Shown: one piece after another, positions 46,613 to 63,283 of the stretch | How the letters are laid out: the number at the start of each line of letters is the position of its first letter | How positions within the stretch are numbered: position 1 is the stretch's first letter | Assembly (NCBI GenBank): GCA_964017145.1 | Contig: OZ024840.1 | Coordinates: forward strand, 1,426,001-1,490,000 | Direction: 5' to 3' | Length of the DNA: 64,000 nucleotides | DNA from: Agrocybe praecox | Lineage: Eukaryota; Basidiomycota; Agaricomycetes; Agaricales; Agrocybaceae | Notes under the pieces: generated by a model | The model's input: the letters and a program-made list of their open reading frames with translations, nothing else | Database searches by the model: none | Told to the model about the DNA's origin: nothing | Made by a program: the position numbers and the translations under genes

Positions 46613-49600
46613 TTAATACTTCCGAGGGCCATTATATGAGCTGTCATCCACCCAATCCATGCGATTATTGGCAGAATAATTGTACCTCACTTCTGCGCCT
46701 TCGCCTGACCTTGAGCGATCGTGTGCAGCGGGAGGTACGCGAGTGTATGCCGTACTGTGAGAGAGAGTAAAGAAGAATACCCTAAGAAAAAGACAAGTTG
46801 ATATCCGAGGACATAATTCTACATACCTTGTACCAGGGAGTATTCGTGAGGCCCTACCCGTCCTGGAAGGACCATAAGGGTCCACGTCTACACTAGCAAG
46901 TCTCTCATGAATTGCCGTTCTTGTCATCGGGGAAGCCAGCACAGCTCTTCGTGAAGGCGGTTGCTGCCGTGAGCCGCAGCATCGTACCACGCCTGTTAAA
47001 CAGGAAAAACAAAAATAACGTTAATGAATGGAGTGGGGAATTTTGGGTTATCCCACGACGTAGAAACCTTGTAGGAAAGTACTTACTTCTAATGATACAC
47101 CACAGTAGCAGGATAGCGAACAGGCCGGCAACGATGGTTACCGGGATTGCAATCTGTAGATTCTGAACATACCAGGCCTACGGTACATAATATGTCAGAA
47201 AATCGTCCATATAAGTTACTCAGTTAGGAAACGTACCTTTGCCATGTCTAAAAAGCCAGCAGCTTGGCATTTCCCCCCGAGGCAAGTACCAGCATAGCCT
47301 GTTTAAGAAAAGAATACAGTTTACACCGAGGCAAAAAAAAACAAGATGAAGGTAGTTTCTCATACCACACGGAGATCCGTCGATTAGGAGTGAACTTAGA
47401 CGAACACAACCTCTCGAATTGGTAGGGTCTTGACAAGAGATCTGACATGACTGATCGTTATGGTCTGGGCATGCGTCTTTGAGACCCATCGATGCCCCAA
47501 CATTTTGACATTGCTCTGTCGGTCATAAAGAAAACATGACATGAGCTCATGACTTGTAGGTATGTAGCAAAACCGTGATAGACTCACGCGCGACGGATGT
47601 ACATTGACCACTGGCACATGCCAAACCATTGGAGCCACAACTTTGCCCTTAATTATAAAAGAAGCAACATCTATGGTTAGATAGAGGCCTGTTAAACCAC
47701 GACCCCACTTACCATTGTTTGACATCACATCTGTGGGACAGGAAGACGAGTTTCCGGTGCAGAATTCCGCGGTGTCGCATCTGGAGTCTCGGGAAGGACG
47801 GCAGACCTGCGTGGCTGGTGCAAAACTGCAAGTCGGCAAGCAACAGGGGCTGTTAGCCGGCTCGCAAACGGCGTTGTTCGTGAATTTGCAAGTATTAACA
47901 TCACAGCAGTTAGACTGTGTGCCCTGACCGGGATCGCACTCTTCGCCATCATCGACAATACCATTACCACACATTTTCAGACTGATCGTCTTTACTGATG
48001 GGTTTGGGTCGACCAAACAGGTTGTTGTTACGCGTGAACCTTGTGAACCTTGAGCTTGCATGACAGAGCCTAGTATGTGCATGTTAATAAACCGAAGAGT
48101 AAACTTGAAGAATTCCGAGTGTGACACTCACAAATATTTCCAATGCTGCATGGCGAAAACTGTGTTTCTCCAGCTTGGGCAACAGGGCTCATAATGAAAC
48201 GGGCGTTTGCATCGCATGTAGTCGAAGTCAGAGGGCAACAGCCGTCAGAAGTCGTACAGCCTGAAGCACACTGAACGGCAGAAGAGAATTGTCAGCGAAA
48301 TGAAAAAACGAGCATCGATCTCCAGAGTGTACACACATCGTGCTAAAGGTCATGAATTTAATTAACAATCGGTCGTTCAGCAGAACACGGAGATACTCAC
48401 GATAGCACCAAAGTTGTGACCAATTTCGTGAGCAACGACCTGCCACTCCGTACGGCCACCAGTTGAAACTGCGGTACCTGATACAACGGAGGGTGAGTTG
48501 CCAGTTGCGTCCTGTTGACATCTAATGAAATGTTGGATTAAAGTTTTAACTCGACAGTATGGCTATACTCACAAGGTTGCGAGCCAAGCAATGCCAACTT
48601 CCGATCCAGTAGGACAACCACTCATGAGATGCCATAAACCAATACTATCGTTGCCCTTAGCTCCTCGCCACTGCGAGAACAATGACAAGCGTGCGTCAAG
48701 GGCTGCACCACTGCAAGGTATATTCCAAGGCGTATTTGGATCCGTAGTGGTTGGACAACTGAGATTGACAGTGGTCAGCTACTCTTCTCTAATGGTATAG
48801 GCTTCAAATGAACTTACACAGGATCCTTGACTTGAACCTCTACGATACCAAGACTGACATTGAACGTTGTCTTTTCAAAGTGTTTTAGAGTCCCACACAA
48901 AGCCCAATTAGGGTAGAATATACCTTGTACAAGGCGCTCGCGGAATTCCAATTATTGAGAATCTGAGATGTGGCATTTGCTTGTGTGCCATAGTTAGAGA
49001 CGTAGGTGCAATCGGCTGCTACACCCATGTATAACTACAGACCATCATGGATGAGTTGAGGCCGAGCTAATCGGCATGAACACGTGTTGCTCACCACTTT
49101 CTGTGTGCTGGGACATCCTACAGTCGAGCCAATAGAGTTAATGAAACTGGCGGTGTAGACATATAAGCATACTTGAATCGGTTAGGAGCAATAGACTCAC
49201 TTGGTACCCATACTTCCGCCGTTTCCTGTCCCTACGTCGTCTCGACGATATAGACTCTCATTCATGAAGGGGCTCAAAAGTCCTTCGATCCAGCTAGATG
49301 GTCCATATTCTTGAGGTCGCATCATCGGGTTTTGGGATGGATGATTGTAGTCCAATCTATCATGTCCACATGCCTGAGGCAACTCGACCTTTTCCGAAGG
49401 GAAATGCACTCCTGTCCTTGCAAATGTTTCTTCTTTCAGACTCATCACATCGGTCTCTCTCCAAATAACCAAGCCCGAGTCCGTAATATCCGCAACCTCG
49501 TCAAGGTTAGGATCAAGATCGAGTTTGTTTCGTAGATAGTTTTCTTTTGTCATGAGATGATATATTACTCCGTTAGCGGAGAAAGCGCCTTCGTAAACTG

Positions 49601-50200
49601 GTGCAATCCCTCGACTAGCATCGCCTTGTTCGTGGACCATGATGCGAGCCCATCCTAGATCTGCGGGGTGTGATTGGGGTATAACTCGAGCAGCATCCTC
49701 ACGCATGCGATCCGGTGAATGGTATGGTGCGATGACCTCCCCCAGGTAAGCTCTAACAGACTCCCTCAGTAGGGGCACAGTGTGGCTAAGTATTTCACGT
49801 CCGTCCGGTAGTGTGGTATAGTAGTTTATCCTAGCAGCAGGGTGAATGAGATGGTCATTAGGTCGAAGATGCAGATGGAAAGTTTGGTTATATGCAGAGA
49901 GAATTAATCTGAAAAAGTCGTCATGGCGCAGGGTATTTGAATTGAGCGGCTGTCGTTTTCTGAAGGTTGTGTCCGACGGTGAGGATGAATGGGAATTACG
50001 AGGAAGGATTTCGAGAGATTGAGTGATAGGGCTTCCCACCCGCTTCAGTGGCCTTGCTGCGGGGCTGTTGGCTGCGGGAAAAAGAAGACGATGATTGAGC
50101 TGAAATGAGTGCGGCTGATGTAGTAGTACATACCATTTGCGAATTGAAAACTAGAAAGCAACAGAACGACCAGCGCAAATAAAGAACGAAAGAGTTCCAT
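46613..50200 (-). CDS. ADAM-type membrane metalloprotease-disintegrin
   Basis: Reprolysin-family zinc protease of the secretory pathway or cell surface, like fungal Adm proteins. The start at 50200 gives a signal peptide (MELFRSLFALVVLLLSSFQFA). The prodomain spans about 49197-50039 (FHLHLRPNDHLIHP, YLGEVIAPYHSPDR). The catalytic motif HEIGHNFGAI is at about 48405-48440; an intron follows directly, and TMCSSGC appears in the next exon. The domain ends FSPCSIGNIC. A disintegrin domain follows (CGNGIVDDGEECDPGQGTQSNCC ... CRPSRDSRCDTAEFCTGNSSSCP), then a Cys-rich part to about 47240. One transmembrane helix (IAIPVTIVAGLFAILLLWCII) lies near 47095-47155, and a cytosolic tail ends GPRKY at 46613. 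There are many introns; internal junctions are approximate. The catalytic Glu and all three His appear present. Confidence 0.9.
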
Positions 50201-51279
50201 AAGAGAGAGAAAAGCCGCCTGTGAAAGAAGCCAGCGAAGAGGTGGGGTATAAGGATAGATGAGAATATAAGTAAAGACGAGCCCAAAACAAAACAGGAGC
50301 CGCTTGGCGTCTCCTTTAGGCAGCGATGGATGCTTACCTGCCTGAGGCTGTAGCCGGGGTGGGATCGAAATGGTTGAAAAGGAAAGAATGTAGGCGTAAT
50401 CCACCCGTCAACAGAAACACTGACTGAGAGCGAAAGAAAACCTCGCACTCGTATGTTGCCTTCTGACTTTTGGCGATCCTGAGCATGGGCGGCAAGTCGA
50501 ATCAACTACTGTTGCCATCTATGGCTGACAAATATCCATCAAGTCGTCAAGGCTCACCGACCTCAGTCTAACCCGGGTCACATATAAAACCACTTTCGGA
50601 ACCTTACCAATTCCTACGCTCGCAGAGGTTTTAGTCTTCGACTCGTTGTTTGTGGAAAGTCACTGGACAACACAGCTACTTATTTCAGTTTAGTGCGGGC
50701 GCAGTTACCGGTAACCGAGCCCATCCTCTTCTAACATTTTAACCATCCTCAAGGAGCTTGGAGGCTGGGGCTTTGCATTTTGGCACTCCATGTTGTATAA
50801 TAACCATCTTTCATTCACTGCGCATGCCAAGTATTACCAATCACTTGAGGCGGTGTTCAAGTTCCCAATCTCAACCTTTGGTATACTAGTATATGAGCTC
50901 GGTGCTTTGTCATTATAATTATACATATGCACAATGACCCTAGTATGGACCGTCGGTTGATCCGATGGTATGAATTTCGAGAAGTACATACTCCCTTTCG
51001 AAACCGAAAATATATATCAGATGCGAGATTGAGTTAGACGCCCTCTAAGCCAACCTAAGCTTCAATTGACGTCAGCGCGTCAGGAAACGTGCCGCCCACA
51101 GGCGCCTGCCACCTGACCCCAAAAGGGCAATTCCCATCAACGGCATCAACATTTTTTCACGATCAAATATTTCCGAGTCGATCACTTGTTTCCAGCGGCC
51201 ATATTCTGAATTCTTCAGGATATCTGGTACAAGACCAATCCAACTTTACGACTTGACCACCTGAAAGTCCTTTGCTACG
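50201..51279. promoter_or_regulatory. Divergent promoter region ADAM / DBP3
   Basis: 1.08 kb between start codons. No gene is seen. Pyrimidine tracts (AGAGAGAAAAG complement) lie near the ADAM start. The rest is unremarkable. Confidence 0.35.
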
Positions 51280-53848
<2,569 letters not shown>

Positions 53849-53988
53849 AATTATATTACAAGTCACGAGCATTAGGATAGATATGACATCAAAATGTGAA
53901 TCGTTCCTCTTTCTCTACTTGCGACCACTGAGGCTGTGATCTGTGAACGTGAACATCTGATTCCCACTCTTAAACTTCTTCTCTCATC

Positions 53989-55924
53989 ATGATGGGTCTC
54001 TTCAGCCAGGCCGGGTCCACGTTTAATCGGGTCGTCAAGCCTCGCGGCTCTCTCGAGGCTAACGAAGACAAGCCGCCTTCAGATACCGAGCCAGACGATA
54101 CCTCTATCTTGTTTGTGCTTCAGCATCCCCCAATACCATGTTCGCCTTTGACACTGATTCGGATTGTAGAGACGAGAATGAGGGGTCCATTATTGCTTCT
54201 CTAATATCCCAACTCAGGTGTGTGTACTGTGCAATTTTTCCTCCGAAAACGGTCATCTAATTGCTGTTCTACTCTTTCTCTGCCTCCTCTCGCTCCCTGT
54301 TCTTCATGGCATACCAGAGTTGGCATGGATCTCTCCAAAGTCACCTTCCCTACTTTCGTGCTAGAGCCTCGAAGCATGCTCGAGCGAATCACCGATTTCA
54401 TGTCCCATCCTGACCTTATTTTCGGGTCAGTTCACAATCACTATCTAATATGTGAGGATTATCGAGCATCTGACGCTTTTGCTCTATCAGCGCTGAGAAG
54501 TGCGACGATCCAGAGGAACGATTCATCAGAGTTCTACAGTATTACCTCGCTGGGTGGCATATCAAGCCAAAGGGCGTCAAGAAGCCGTGAGTCCTCACGA
54601 GTCATATCCACTTGACCCTTCCATGTACTTACTGCGCACCCAATCCCCCACAGCTACAATCCTGTGTTAGGAGAGTTTTTCAGGTGCAGATACGATTATC
54701 CCAATGGGACACATGGGTTCTACATTGCGGAACAAGGTGTGTTCGTGTCGCGCATGCAATTCGCATTCTCGCATTCTCATACAAGGCCTAATTCTAATTG
54801 AAATTATATTCTTCGTCGAAAAGTCTCTCATCACCCACCCATTTCCGCCTTCTACTACATCACACCCGCAAACCATGTGAGCATTATCGGTGAACTTCGA
54901 CCCAAATCCAAATTCCTGGGCAACAGCGTGTCGACCACCATGGAGGGTGAAAATCGTGTAACGTTACTCGGAAAGCCAGAGGATGGTGGTATGTACATCT
55001 GTCTTCCGTTGGTGCCGCAGTCGTTTCATCTTTCTTTCTCCGACATCGTTAGAGTACGTTATTACGATGCCGAACATGTACGCACGGGGGATATTATTCG
55101 GCAAAATGGTACTCGAGCTTGGGGACACTTGTGTCGCGAAGAACGAAAAGAACGGTCTATCATGCGACATAGAGTTTAAGACCAAGGTGATATCAACGAG
55201 TTTCGTTATTTCAAGGTAGTGGTATGCTCAACCAGTGGTTCAGGGATTCTTTTCGGGGACGTATAATGCGTTAGCTGGGAAGGTTCGCAAAAACTCCAAT
55301 GAGGTTGGTGAAATATCAGGGCGCTGGAGTCATGTCATGGAGATCAAGAATACAAAGGTATGAAATTAAACGTATATTTGTTCAGAAAAGAACACTTGAC
55401 TGATGTTCATGTCGTAGACGGGCACGAAACGAGTGTTGTTCGATGCCGTGAAGGACGGCCAATACGTTTCACCGAAGTGGGTCCCTCCTGAGGAAGAGCA
55501 AGAGCCAAATGAATCAAGGCGGTACGTCCCTCTAAATCTACTCTAGTTCATCTGTGAATATTGACATTTTGATCTTCTAGGTTATGGTCTGCTTTGACAG
55601 ACGCTATTGCGCACAAGGATATGGAACAGGCAACAATAGCCAAGACTCAAGTAGAAGATGCGCAAAGAGAACAAAGAAAGCAGAGAGAAGAGAGTGGAGC
55701 AGTGCATGTACCCAAATTCTTCCACAAGGTCAATGGAAGATGGTTACCCAAGCTTGTGTACGTGGTTATACCTAATTTTCCTTCCTCGGCTGAGAATCGA
55801 CCTTTTTTGTAGGGTACCAAAAGACCCGGAAGAAGCGACGAAGGTCGTACAGGAATGGATATTCCCGACATCATCTAAATCAGGATCAACAACTAGTGGT
55901 CTATCTCCCCAACCCGCCCCGTAA
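53989..55924 (+). CDS. Oxysterol-binding protein homologue (OSH4/KES1-like)
   Basis: Cytosolic lipid-transfer protein exchanging sterol and PI4P between membranes. The start at 53989 is [20 protein letters not shown]. The sterol-binding (ORD) domain is the whole protein with no PH domain, as in the short Osh4/Kes1 class. The lid/N-terminal segment is [24 protein letters not shown]. Core landmarks are [26 protein letters not shown] and the family signature [14 protein letters not shown], with the PI4P-binding His pair. [20 protein letters not shown] and [20 protein letters not shown] follow. The C-terminal part ([22 protein letters not shown], then a helical region) ends PQPAP at 55924. About nine introns. 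It is convergent with the UPA2-like gene. Which OSH subgroup it belongs to needs a tree. Confidence 0.9.
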
Positions 55925-56341
55925 GACGCACGCGCCGTTCTAGACTACGGCTATAATGAATGTACATTTCTTACCTCACCTTCTGTACACGAGACATTGC
56001 ATTGTCAATTTTCATGATGTAGAGATCCGTATTAATTGTAATCTATCTGCAAGTGTACACAGAGTAGTACCGTTGAGGAACAAGGGTATATGTATGTACA
56101 GAATTCCGGAAGTGAATCGATATCGTGGAAACAATAGAATGAGATAATAGTGAAATGAATGAATGTACGGTGGTAGGTGGAAGCAGAGATAAACAAAAAC
56201 CCAGATTAGATGCAGGAAAAAAAGAGCGTTACAGAAGGCTGAAAATAGGCCGCATTATATACGTAGAGGCTGCTAAGAAAAAATTACTGATAACATGTGA
56301 AATAGTGAAATAGTAAAAATATCTAATTGGAGGTCAACGGC
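55925..56341. other. Intergenic, convergent 3' ends of OSH and UPA2-like genes
   Basis: 417 bp of AT-rich 3' flanking sequence. No gene is seen. Confidence 0.4.
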
Positions 56342-59300
56342 CTATGACCACCAACCATCGTCACCTTGCGTTGGTGCGGCTGACACAACACTTGGAGTTG
56401 GTGAAGGGGCCCTTGCAGCATACTGATGATGATTATAAGTTGGCCGTTGTGGCTTCGGTGTGCTATATGGTGCAAGTGTGGCGTGGCGAGACGTGGGTGT
56501 GTGCATGGGAGGTGAAGCCCACTTATTCTGGTTCTGGTTTTTGGACTGGCTTGGAGCATGCATCGAATCATACACAGAAGTCTCGGGAGTGAAACTGTTC
56601 GATGTGACGCTACGGGCACTAGAATAAGAAGTTATACGACGATTGGTTGACTCGCGAGGATCATATATTGTGCTTGCACGCGAATCAGGACGCGGTGGAG
56701 GAACATTTCCATTCGTCGTCGGACGGAAAGGAGCTGGCGATCGGGCGGCCACCTTTGCTGCATTCGCCTTCTCGAGTTCTTTCTGCAGCAGTGTGCATTT
56801 AGATTCCAGGGCCGAAATCTGTTCTCGTAATTTGTTCTCCCGATCCTAGTCACCGAAATAAATTAGCAAAACGTGGTACTGTAAGTCATTCTGGACACAT
56901 ACATGCTGCAGACGATTATCAGCTTCCCGTTCTTCGAGCTGCATCTTAGCCAACTGGCAGTCAGCTTCCAATTGGGAGTGAGTTTGCTCTCCTTGTTCCA
57001 ATTCGGTGCGAGCCATCTCAAGTTGACCTTCCGATTCTTTGGCGCGTCTTTCCCATTCTGCAGACCGTTGTTGTGCTTGTGCCAATGTTTGACGAGTGGT
57101 TGCGGCTGATCGATCGCTATTGGCCAATTTATTTTCCAGATCTTGGAGTCTTTTCTGTAGGTTGACATTATCTTCTTCTAACGCTTGGCTGCGGTCGCGG
57201 AAATGTCTGAGCTCCTTTTGTTCCTCGCTGTCAGCATTCTCAAGTAGGTTGTATACCATGTTGATCCTTTCAGTGGCAGAACGGAGAGTGTCCCAGTTGT
57301 TTTGTTGGGAGGACAATTGTTCGTGCTGACTCTGAAGAAGCTGGAATGATTTTGAAATAGATTCCTTCTCCCGATGTGCGAATTCGACCTCCATTTCCAG
57401 AGAGTCAACCTACATACAGGTCGTTAGGATAAAACACGACACAGCAGTAATAACGGACAAACCTTTAATTTCAGATCCTGCTTCTCAGAAATGAGGTCCT
57501 TATTCGTCTTTTCCAGAACACTTATGTTACACTGGTTGGTCTCGGCTGTGACATCTGCAGACTGGAGACGGGCGAGGGCCTTAGCCAGAGCTTCTTCAAG
57601 CTCTGCGTTGCGAGAAGCTAGAACGGCGACTTCTTTGTCTTTTGTAGAAGTCCCCGTTTGTGAATCCAGTACTTGAACGCGTAGCCTATCCCGTTCGCTC
57701 TCGGCAGTTGCCAACTTTTCGCTGAGATGGTCCTTCTCGACACGAGATTGACCATAGGAGCCCCTGGCTTTCGTGAGTTGGACCTGGTACTCCGCATTAA
57801 GTCTACGGAGTTCCTCCAGTTCCCGTTTAGATTTATCTTGAGAAGAAATCAGTTCCATCAACGTATTTTGGAGACCCGATGCAACTTCAGAGAAACTCGT
57901 AGGCAGGATTTCAACTTTATCAGAGACATATTTGCTGTGAGATAAGACTGCGTCGATCTGCTCTGCGAGCTTCTTCTGGTCTTCAACAAGTGATTCTGAA
58001 ATCTTCTTGATTTCTAGGATGTTGGTATCAGGCTCAATGGTGGGAACCAAAGGTTGCTCAAGCTTCTGCATGATATCCTTCTGAACTCCCTTGATGGATT
58101 CCAGTTGGAGGTTGATTTGACTTGGCACTTCTCCAATAGACGAAAGAATGCGCGCTTGAGAGCTCGCCAGATCGATGTGTTTCTCACTGATCGAACTCTG
58201 CATGGTTGTCATACTTTCAAGTGCTGAAGGGACAGTGTTGAGCGATTCAAGCAAGCTAGACACACTTTCAGTAACCTTGGAAGTTACAGTGTCGACATTG
58301 AATGCCTTGTCGCGGACAGCAAGGCGCGAATCTAGACGTTCGACAACAAGGTCGGCCACTTGCTCCTTGATTTCGAAAGCGTCGATGGGTGCAATCGCAC
58401 GACGGATTTCATTAATTAGATTCATGGTCATGGCATCGGCATCAATGGTAATGTTCTTGATGGCTGGCAAGATTTTATCGACAATGAGGCCTGCAGTTTC
58501 CCGCTTATCTGAAGCAAGGTCAATGAGTTGGGAGATGTGTGGTTTGACTGCTTGAGCGAGTTGTGTCGTCAAGAAGTCATAATCGATAGGATCGGCATGC
58601 ACTGAGTCGATCAAAGGTGATAACGCGTTGACGATCTTGTCGGCGATGATATCCTGCTCACGCGCAGGAGTGTTGAGAGCCACGGCTTCCTGGCGAGCAG
58701 AGAGTTCGGAGATAGCCTCGACAACTGCGTTGATCGTCCTAGCTCCAACTTGCTCGACCACAGGCACGATATCTTTTGATACACCCAACACGTTGGCGGA
58801 GACTTCGGGTAGAGAAATAGATTTCATCTCTCTCTGTATTGTGGCAATCAACTCTCGCTGGCTATCTTCAAGAATGTCTTTGACCATCTGGAAGTCCAAT
58901 TCTCCTCTTGCATCAATCTGGCTATCTTCTAAACCACGAGTAGCGGATTCCTGTAGCTGAGTACGGAATAATGAAATGACGTCCGTCATCATCGTCTCTG
59001 TCGAAGACGACAGTCCCTGTTGAGCCTTTGGACTACTGCGAGCCAGATGACGCTTGAGTTCAGCAAATTTATCATCAAGAAGCTCTGCGAGGACGTCTTC
59101 AAGACGGTGCATCTCCATACGCGTCGTAAGATCTCGAGGACTGACAGATATTTCCGAAGGAGACGCCTTCCTACTGCGATCGTTGAGGGCATCTGGGAGA
59201 GATGAGCGACGACGTACGTGTCGGACAGATCCAAACACATCATCAGAAGGAGGACTATGCCGTTCTCCTGGATCAGTGACCAGTCGATGGCGAGGATGCT

Positions 59301-62300
59301 TGTGCGCAATTGTCGCGACATACTCATCATCCATCGAAGGACGTCGTGAATGCTCAAAGTAATCCCGAGAACTCAAGCGAGAACGCACAGCTCTCCTTGT
59401 ACGGTCGTCACTGCTATTGATCAATGCTTTAAAGAGACCTGCAGGTACTGTGTTGCCGGAGACAGGGTGCTTGAAATCCAAAGGAATAGGTGCACGTTTC
59501 TGTTTTGATTGGACAGGCATGGGCATTTCAATTTCCTGTTCCTCCTGTTCCTCTTCTTCAGCTGGTGGGTTACTATCGTTCGCCTTCGCAGTACTCGCAT
59601 CATTCGCAATTTCTTCTCCGAAAATACTGTCTTGCTCTGAGAGGGCCATTTCTTCCGCTTCTTCGTCTTCGTCTTCCGACGCTGTAGTCATACGAGGCAT
59701 ATTACTAGCAACCTCGGAGAATCCAGCAAACGTGAAAGGTTGAGCATCTGCATTCAGACGCTTCTCTGAAGATCCAGAGAGCGTACCATGATGCTGACTG
59801 CGTATGTTTTCAGGTGGTGCGGTCTCAGATTTCATGGATATAGGGAACTTGAACGAAGCCATACTATCTCCTTCCTCCACAAATTCGTCCGAGCCAAGAC
59901 GCTGTCTCTTTTCTCTGCCTTGAACCTTGTACGGCGTCGACTCAACAGATATTATTGTCTCTAATGGTTGAGGCAGTGGCATGGGAATGGAAGGTTCAGG
60001 AATAGGCATCTGAGGGGCATTCGAAAGACGGAAGCTGAACCCTGTGGGTTTGAATTCTGGGGCAGCGATATTGAGAGCTGGCCTGAATTCTTGAGCAGCT
60101 ACATTAAGAGGTTTGCCTATAGATGGCAAACGAGAATGCGTAGAGACTGAAGCACTAGTAGGCATCGAAGGTGTCGCTGAATGTCCTCCAGGGGACTGGC
60201 TCCAGGAACCAGAATCGCGATCTCGAACCCCGCCAAACACGAAAGGCTTTGCAAATGGATTGAGAGAATCTCTACGACCTGACGACGGGTTTTGTTGGTG
60301 GTGGTAAGCGGGCTGTGGAAACTCCATATTGTCAGATGCAGCACGCGAATGGGCCATCGCAGGATCATGGACAGAATACTGGCCAGAAGGACCTCGCGAG
60401 TGAAGAGGCATAGTCCCGAAAGCCATTGTGTTGAGCGACGCTTCAGGATGATACTCCTCAGTAGACATACCAACAAACTCTGCTTGATGGCCATTGACAT
60501 AGTGCTCTTCTTCGCTTGGATTTGAGATGATATCGTCCTCTGCGCCACGAGTAATGAATCCAATAGGGTTCTCAGGAGGTTGAGGGAAGTTAGGTAAACG
60601 ACGAGGCTGGTCGACTAGTTGGGCATTCCTACGACGCATCCGACGCTCAACCCTTTGCTGCCTGGCTCGCTCTTCATCGGATGGATTTGACCATTCGCCA
60701 ATACTCTGTGAAACCATGTAATCAGAAACTTTGCATTTGTCTCAAAGCTCAAACTTACTTCATCGTCGGACTCGTCCTGTTCAAGATATTCTTCAGATCC
60801 TGTCCATTCCTCAACAGCAGGGTCAAGGACAGCAGGCATGTCTCGCGGCGGCTCGTTCTCCTTTTCTGCCTCGTCGCTTCCATCATTACCATCCTCGCTC
60901 TGCTGTTCAACTTGATCTCCGGTATTCCTAAACTGGGCAGTGAAATTGCCTCCAACAGAACGAAGTGACAGTGTGGCCGACAACCTCGAAACATGCCGCG
61001 AATGCATTCTACTTCGTGGACCAGTCGTTTCGCCATCGTCAAATTCGCCTATGCTTTCCGTCTCCCTATCTGAAAGAGCGTCGTCCCGAGCACTTTCATC
61101 ATCTCCTTCGTCTGCTTGTTCGTCATTGCGACCATGCTCTGCTTCCTCTTCCTCTTCCTCCGACTCCAATGGGACGTCTAAACCGAATCCGCGAATGAAA
61201 TCGATGTGGTTCTTGTTTCCGCCAACGGCTGATAACGGTGGAGGGGAGAAAGTTGGCATGGTCAAGGGAACACGACCTTGCGGTGCAATAATCCCATCGT
61301 GTGGTCCAACAGAAGAGTCAGATACTGTACCATCTGCAACAGATTCTGGCGCCAAAGCACCGTGTCCAAAAGGATTGAAAGGCGAAGGATTGAAGGGAGA
61401 TGGAGCAGAAGAGAACAAAGAAGATTGATATGAAGTTGGTTGTGCAAGAGACATGCTGTGCCCATGACGGTTCGTGATGAAGCGCGACTGACTTGGAGAT
61501 GGTGAAAGGCCGAAAGGGTTGACGAAAGGCGGTTGAGGGGACACCGTCAGCGAATTGTTCCCCGAGTTAGATCCCTGGGCCTGCTGCAGCTTGTTCAGCT
61601 TGAACAATAATAGCGCAGGATCCGCAGGCGATGAAATCTAAGTAAACGGTTAATTCTATGCCTCAGGGACACGTGTAGAGGATATAATGGACGCACAGAA
61701 GCAGCCCTAGCATGAGGAGCATGTATCTGAGGGACGTTACTCCCTGAACCTCGAGCCACTCCAAGCTTCTCTAATTTTTCTTCGATATTTTTCTGTTTGA
61801 TGTCGTTCCAAGCCATCTAGGTAACCAAGGGTGAGCAATAAAATAAACACACGATGAAAGAGGGTTGCGCACCTTTCCTGGAAGATACACATCAACGGAG
61901 TCGGGCAAACCCAGTCTCCATGAATCTGGCGGGAATGACTCGGCAGTTGTGAGCTCTACTGGGTCGACTTTGGTATCCTTGTAGACAAAATTATCGTCCA
62001 ACGGTATTCTCGCCCACGAAGGACGCGTCTTCGTCTCGCCATTCTCTTCCGACACCGTCTCTTTTGGTAAATTGACAACGATCTTCTTGACTTTCACTGG
62101 TGTGACCGACGGGGCAGGCGCCGGGCTTGGAGCAGCTAACCCTGGTAAAGGGCTGACCTTCCTCGCAGGACCACCCAAAACTGCTTTCGGAGGACCGCCA
62201 ATGCTCAACTGACGCCGGTTCCTGTTCGGAAACGGATTCGATGGACCCTGTGGCTGGCTTCCTGGCGCGAGCATCATCGAAGGCCGGGGGAAATGTGTGG

Positions 62301-62592
62301 CGACAGGGGTCATGAAGTTGTTAGGGGGGTGAATCCCTGCTGCAGCCAACTGCATACTTGCATGGTGGGCGTGAGTTGGGCGACCTGGGGCGGGTGGAGG
62401 GTTGGTGAAGAAGGATTGCATAGGAGTTTGTAGGGGATTGTTGAGCGGAAACGCGGGATGGAAACTTTGTTGCAGACTGGTTGGTAATGCAGGCGAGTAT
62501 AAAGCTTGACCTGGACCGCCTAAGGGCTGCTGCATATTAAGATTTGGGGCAATCTTGAGATGAGGCAGGGGATCCCGACGCCTGGTAGACAT
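56342..62592 (-). CDS. UPA2: Multi-PAM2, coiled-coil protein with C-terminal GWW (UPA2-like)
   Basis: Probable orthologue of Ustilago maydis Upa2, a dimeric scaffold of endosome-coupled mRNA transport that binds poly(A)-binding protein. The start at 62592 is MSTRRRDPLPHLKIAP. The first ~1,150 residues are low-complexity. At least four PAM2-like motifs (LNPxAxxFxP type) are readable: SLNPFAKPFVF (about 60241-60270), PLNVAAQEFRP and ALNIAAPEFKP (60046-60115), and RLNADAQPFTF (59720-59762). A long helical/coiled-coil region follows (about 59100-56850; for example RQTLAQAQQRSAEWERRAKE and LESKCTLLQKELEKA). The protein ends GDDGWWS, matching the C-terminal GWW that places Upa2 on endosomes. Length is near 2,000 aa with five or more introns, similar to Upa2. 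The identification rests on the combined architecture, not on alignment. Confidence 0.8.
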
Positions 62593-63283
62593 GGCGTCTT
62601 ATTAGAGGGGGGAAAGGGTTGACAACGGGGGCTCTCGTAGTGAAAGAGAGCTTGAATAAGAAAGGTATAGGAAACTAAGGGTATACGATGGAGAGGAAAC
62701 CTCTCAAAGTCTGAGTAGGCAGTCCCTGATGACCGTACGGTAGCAAAGGAAAGCCTTCAAATTTTGTCGTCTCAATAACCTTTCCACGTGTGCCACACTG
62801 GTCACTCTGATCCTTCTCACACACCACAGACCCTTTTCTTATACCGCTCAACATTTCAAATTAATATTGCAGGTCTCGAAATACTGCCATTTGCACAAGA
62901 AATGACATATGCATCAAAATCCCAACGTTGCGAAGGAAAGTGCTATTGAATTGTCCGGCCCTCCTCCGTTAAAGTCAAAGCAAATCATATTACCGGCCGC
63001 ACTGAGTACTCTATCTGGAATTGCTTTGATCCTCAGTGAACGACCCGAAAATCAATTAATGAGAACGTTGGAAGCGACGTCATATTGAAGCAATAAGCGC
63101 CTGTGTGATATACTGTAGCTCAAAATACGTGAAAGAGACAAGTAGAAGAGCGCGTTGTAGTAAGTTGTCGTCGGGATTCGGCATCAAAAGCCGACTTCTG
63201 TAAATAGCTTTCACCCGAAATAAATAGTATGACTGGGTCAAACAACTCGCGCGGATCTTCCTACTATCTTGCTCTGAGCGACC
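62593..63283. promoter_or_regulatory. Divergent promoter region UPA2-like / BAT
   Basis: 691 bp between start codons. Contains CACGTG (near 62787) and CCGTACGGTA-type motifs (near 62733). No gene is supported. Confidence 0.4.

Noticed and set aside
57491..61428. Plus-strand Ser-rich open frames opposite the UPA2-like gene
   Set aside because: They are antisense shadows of a long coiled-coil reading frame and have no promoter, splice or domain support.
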